Assembly (NCBI GenBank): GCA_031537795.1
Contig: JAVKNF010000036.1
Location: 1-25,041 of the forward strand
DNA: 25,041 bases
Direction of reading: 5' to 3'
Source of the DNA: JAVKNF01 sp031537795
GTDB taxonomy: Bacteria > Pseudomonadota > Alphaproteobacteria > Rickettsiales > Deianiraeaceae
Part shown: positions 24,903 to 25,041 of the stretch, one piece after another
Position numbering within the stretch: position 1 is the first letter of the stretch
How the letters are laid out: every line of letters begins with the position of its first letter
Translations under genes and position numbers: made by a program
The notes under the pieces: model-generated
Database searches by the model: none
Seen by the model: the letters and a program-made list of their open reading frames with translations, nothing else
Told to the model about the DNA's origin: nothing

Positions 24903-25041
24903 ATGCAAAACACATTATACACTGGTGATAATCTTTATATTCTTCACGGAATGAACAGTGAGACTGTTGATTTAATATATCTAGACCCTCCTTTTAATTC
25001 AAAAAGAACTTATTCTGCGCCAATTGGTAGCAAGGCAACTG
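24903..25041 (+). CDS. DNA methyltransferase (N4/N6), N-terminal part
   Basis: From ATG at 24903 the frame is open to the window end (46 codons). It reads NTLYTGDNLYILHGM, then ETVDLIYLDPPFNSKRTYSA and APIGSKAT. YLDPPFNS is the catalytic motif IV (DPPY/F) of amino-DNA methyltransferases; its position near the N-terminus suggests the beta-type order of motifs. The NSKRTYSAPIGS context matches a class often annotated as site-specific DNA methyltransferase. Whether a restriction partner follows cannot be seen. It starts 8 bases after the secA stop with no obvious terminator, so it may be read from the secA transcript. It is the only DNA modification gene in the window. Confidence 0.85.
   Translation, partial: MQNTLYTGDNLYILHGMNSETVDLIYLDPPFNSKRTYSAPIGSKAT

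Overview
This window is very AT-rich and carries a compact set of housekeeping genes with short intergenic gaps, interrupted by one patch of decayed, lineage-specific DNA. Many poly-A/T runs, reductive versions of core proteins (CBS-less KdsD, SecA without its C-terminal tail, shortened RNase D), pseudogenes and an insertion sequence remnant point to a host-dependent bacterium with a reducing genome. Protein content (MnmG, MiaB, AtpD, A-type Fe-S carrier, KdsD, DAP-type MurE) fits an alphaproteobacterium of the Rickettsiales/Holosporales kind. This placement is inference; no rRNA gene is present to settle it. The tRNA-His has the standard encoded G-1:C73 pair, which agrees with Rickettsiales rather than the alphaproteobacterial groups that lost it. 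MurA, MurE and KdsD indicate that peptidoglycan precursors and Kdo are, or recently were, made.

Region 1-5433 is the accessory part. It begins with tRNA-Pro on the minus strand and its hairpin. A doubtful small membrane ORF, a nested palindrome and a broken IS1-type transposase follow. Next is an intact MAPEG-family membrane protein behind a perfect consensus sigma70 promoter. A decayed surface-glycan locus comes after it on the minus strand: an ArnT/PMT-like glycosyltransferase run in-frame into a ChbG/HpnK (YdjC) deacetylase remnant. The rest is a single-pass membrane protein with a disordered tail, an unrecognised broken coding stretch, a small outer-membrane beta-barrel protein and a short secreted protein.

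Region 5450-18921 is dense and core. miaB and hinT lie on the minus strand, opposite fabG on the plus strand. A tight minus-strand operon then reads atpD - A-type Fe-S carrier - recN - rnd - ygjP-like, with gaps or overlaps of a few bases. atpD has no atpG or atpC beside it, so the usual ATP synthase operon is broken. A 304-base gap with a 40-bp tandem repeat separates it from mnmG. Divergent to mnmG is a minimal kdsD. Then come murA-murE (overlapping, minus strand) with tRNA-Leu(CAA) upstream of murA.

Region 19010-25041 holds dnaK with a heat-shock-like/sigma70 promoter and a strong intrinsic terminator; tRNA-His(GUG), enclosed by a perfect 19-bp direct repeat whose second copy covers the ksgA start codon; ksgA; acpS (convergent, overlapping ksgA); secA; and, eight bases after secA, the start of a DNA methyltransferase gene that runs off the window end.

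I did not find a CRISPR array, intact transposon, prophage or obvious defence island. The most unusual items are the tRNA-His/ksgA repeat, the orphan atpD operon, the Cys-tailed MAPEG protein, the chimeric glycosyltransferase-deacetylase pseudogene, and the methyltransferase attached to secA.
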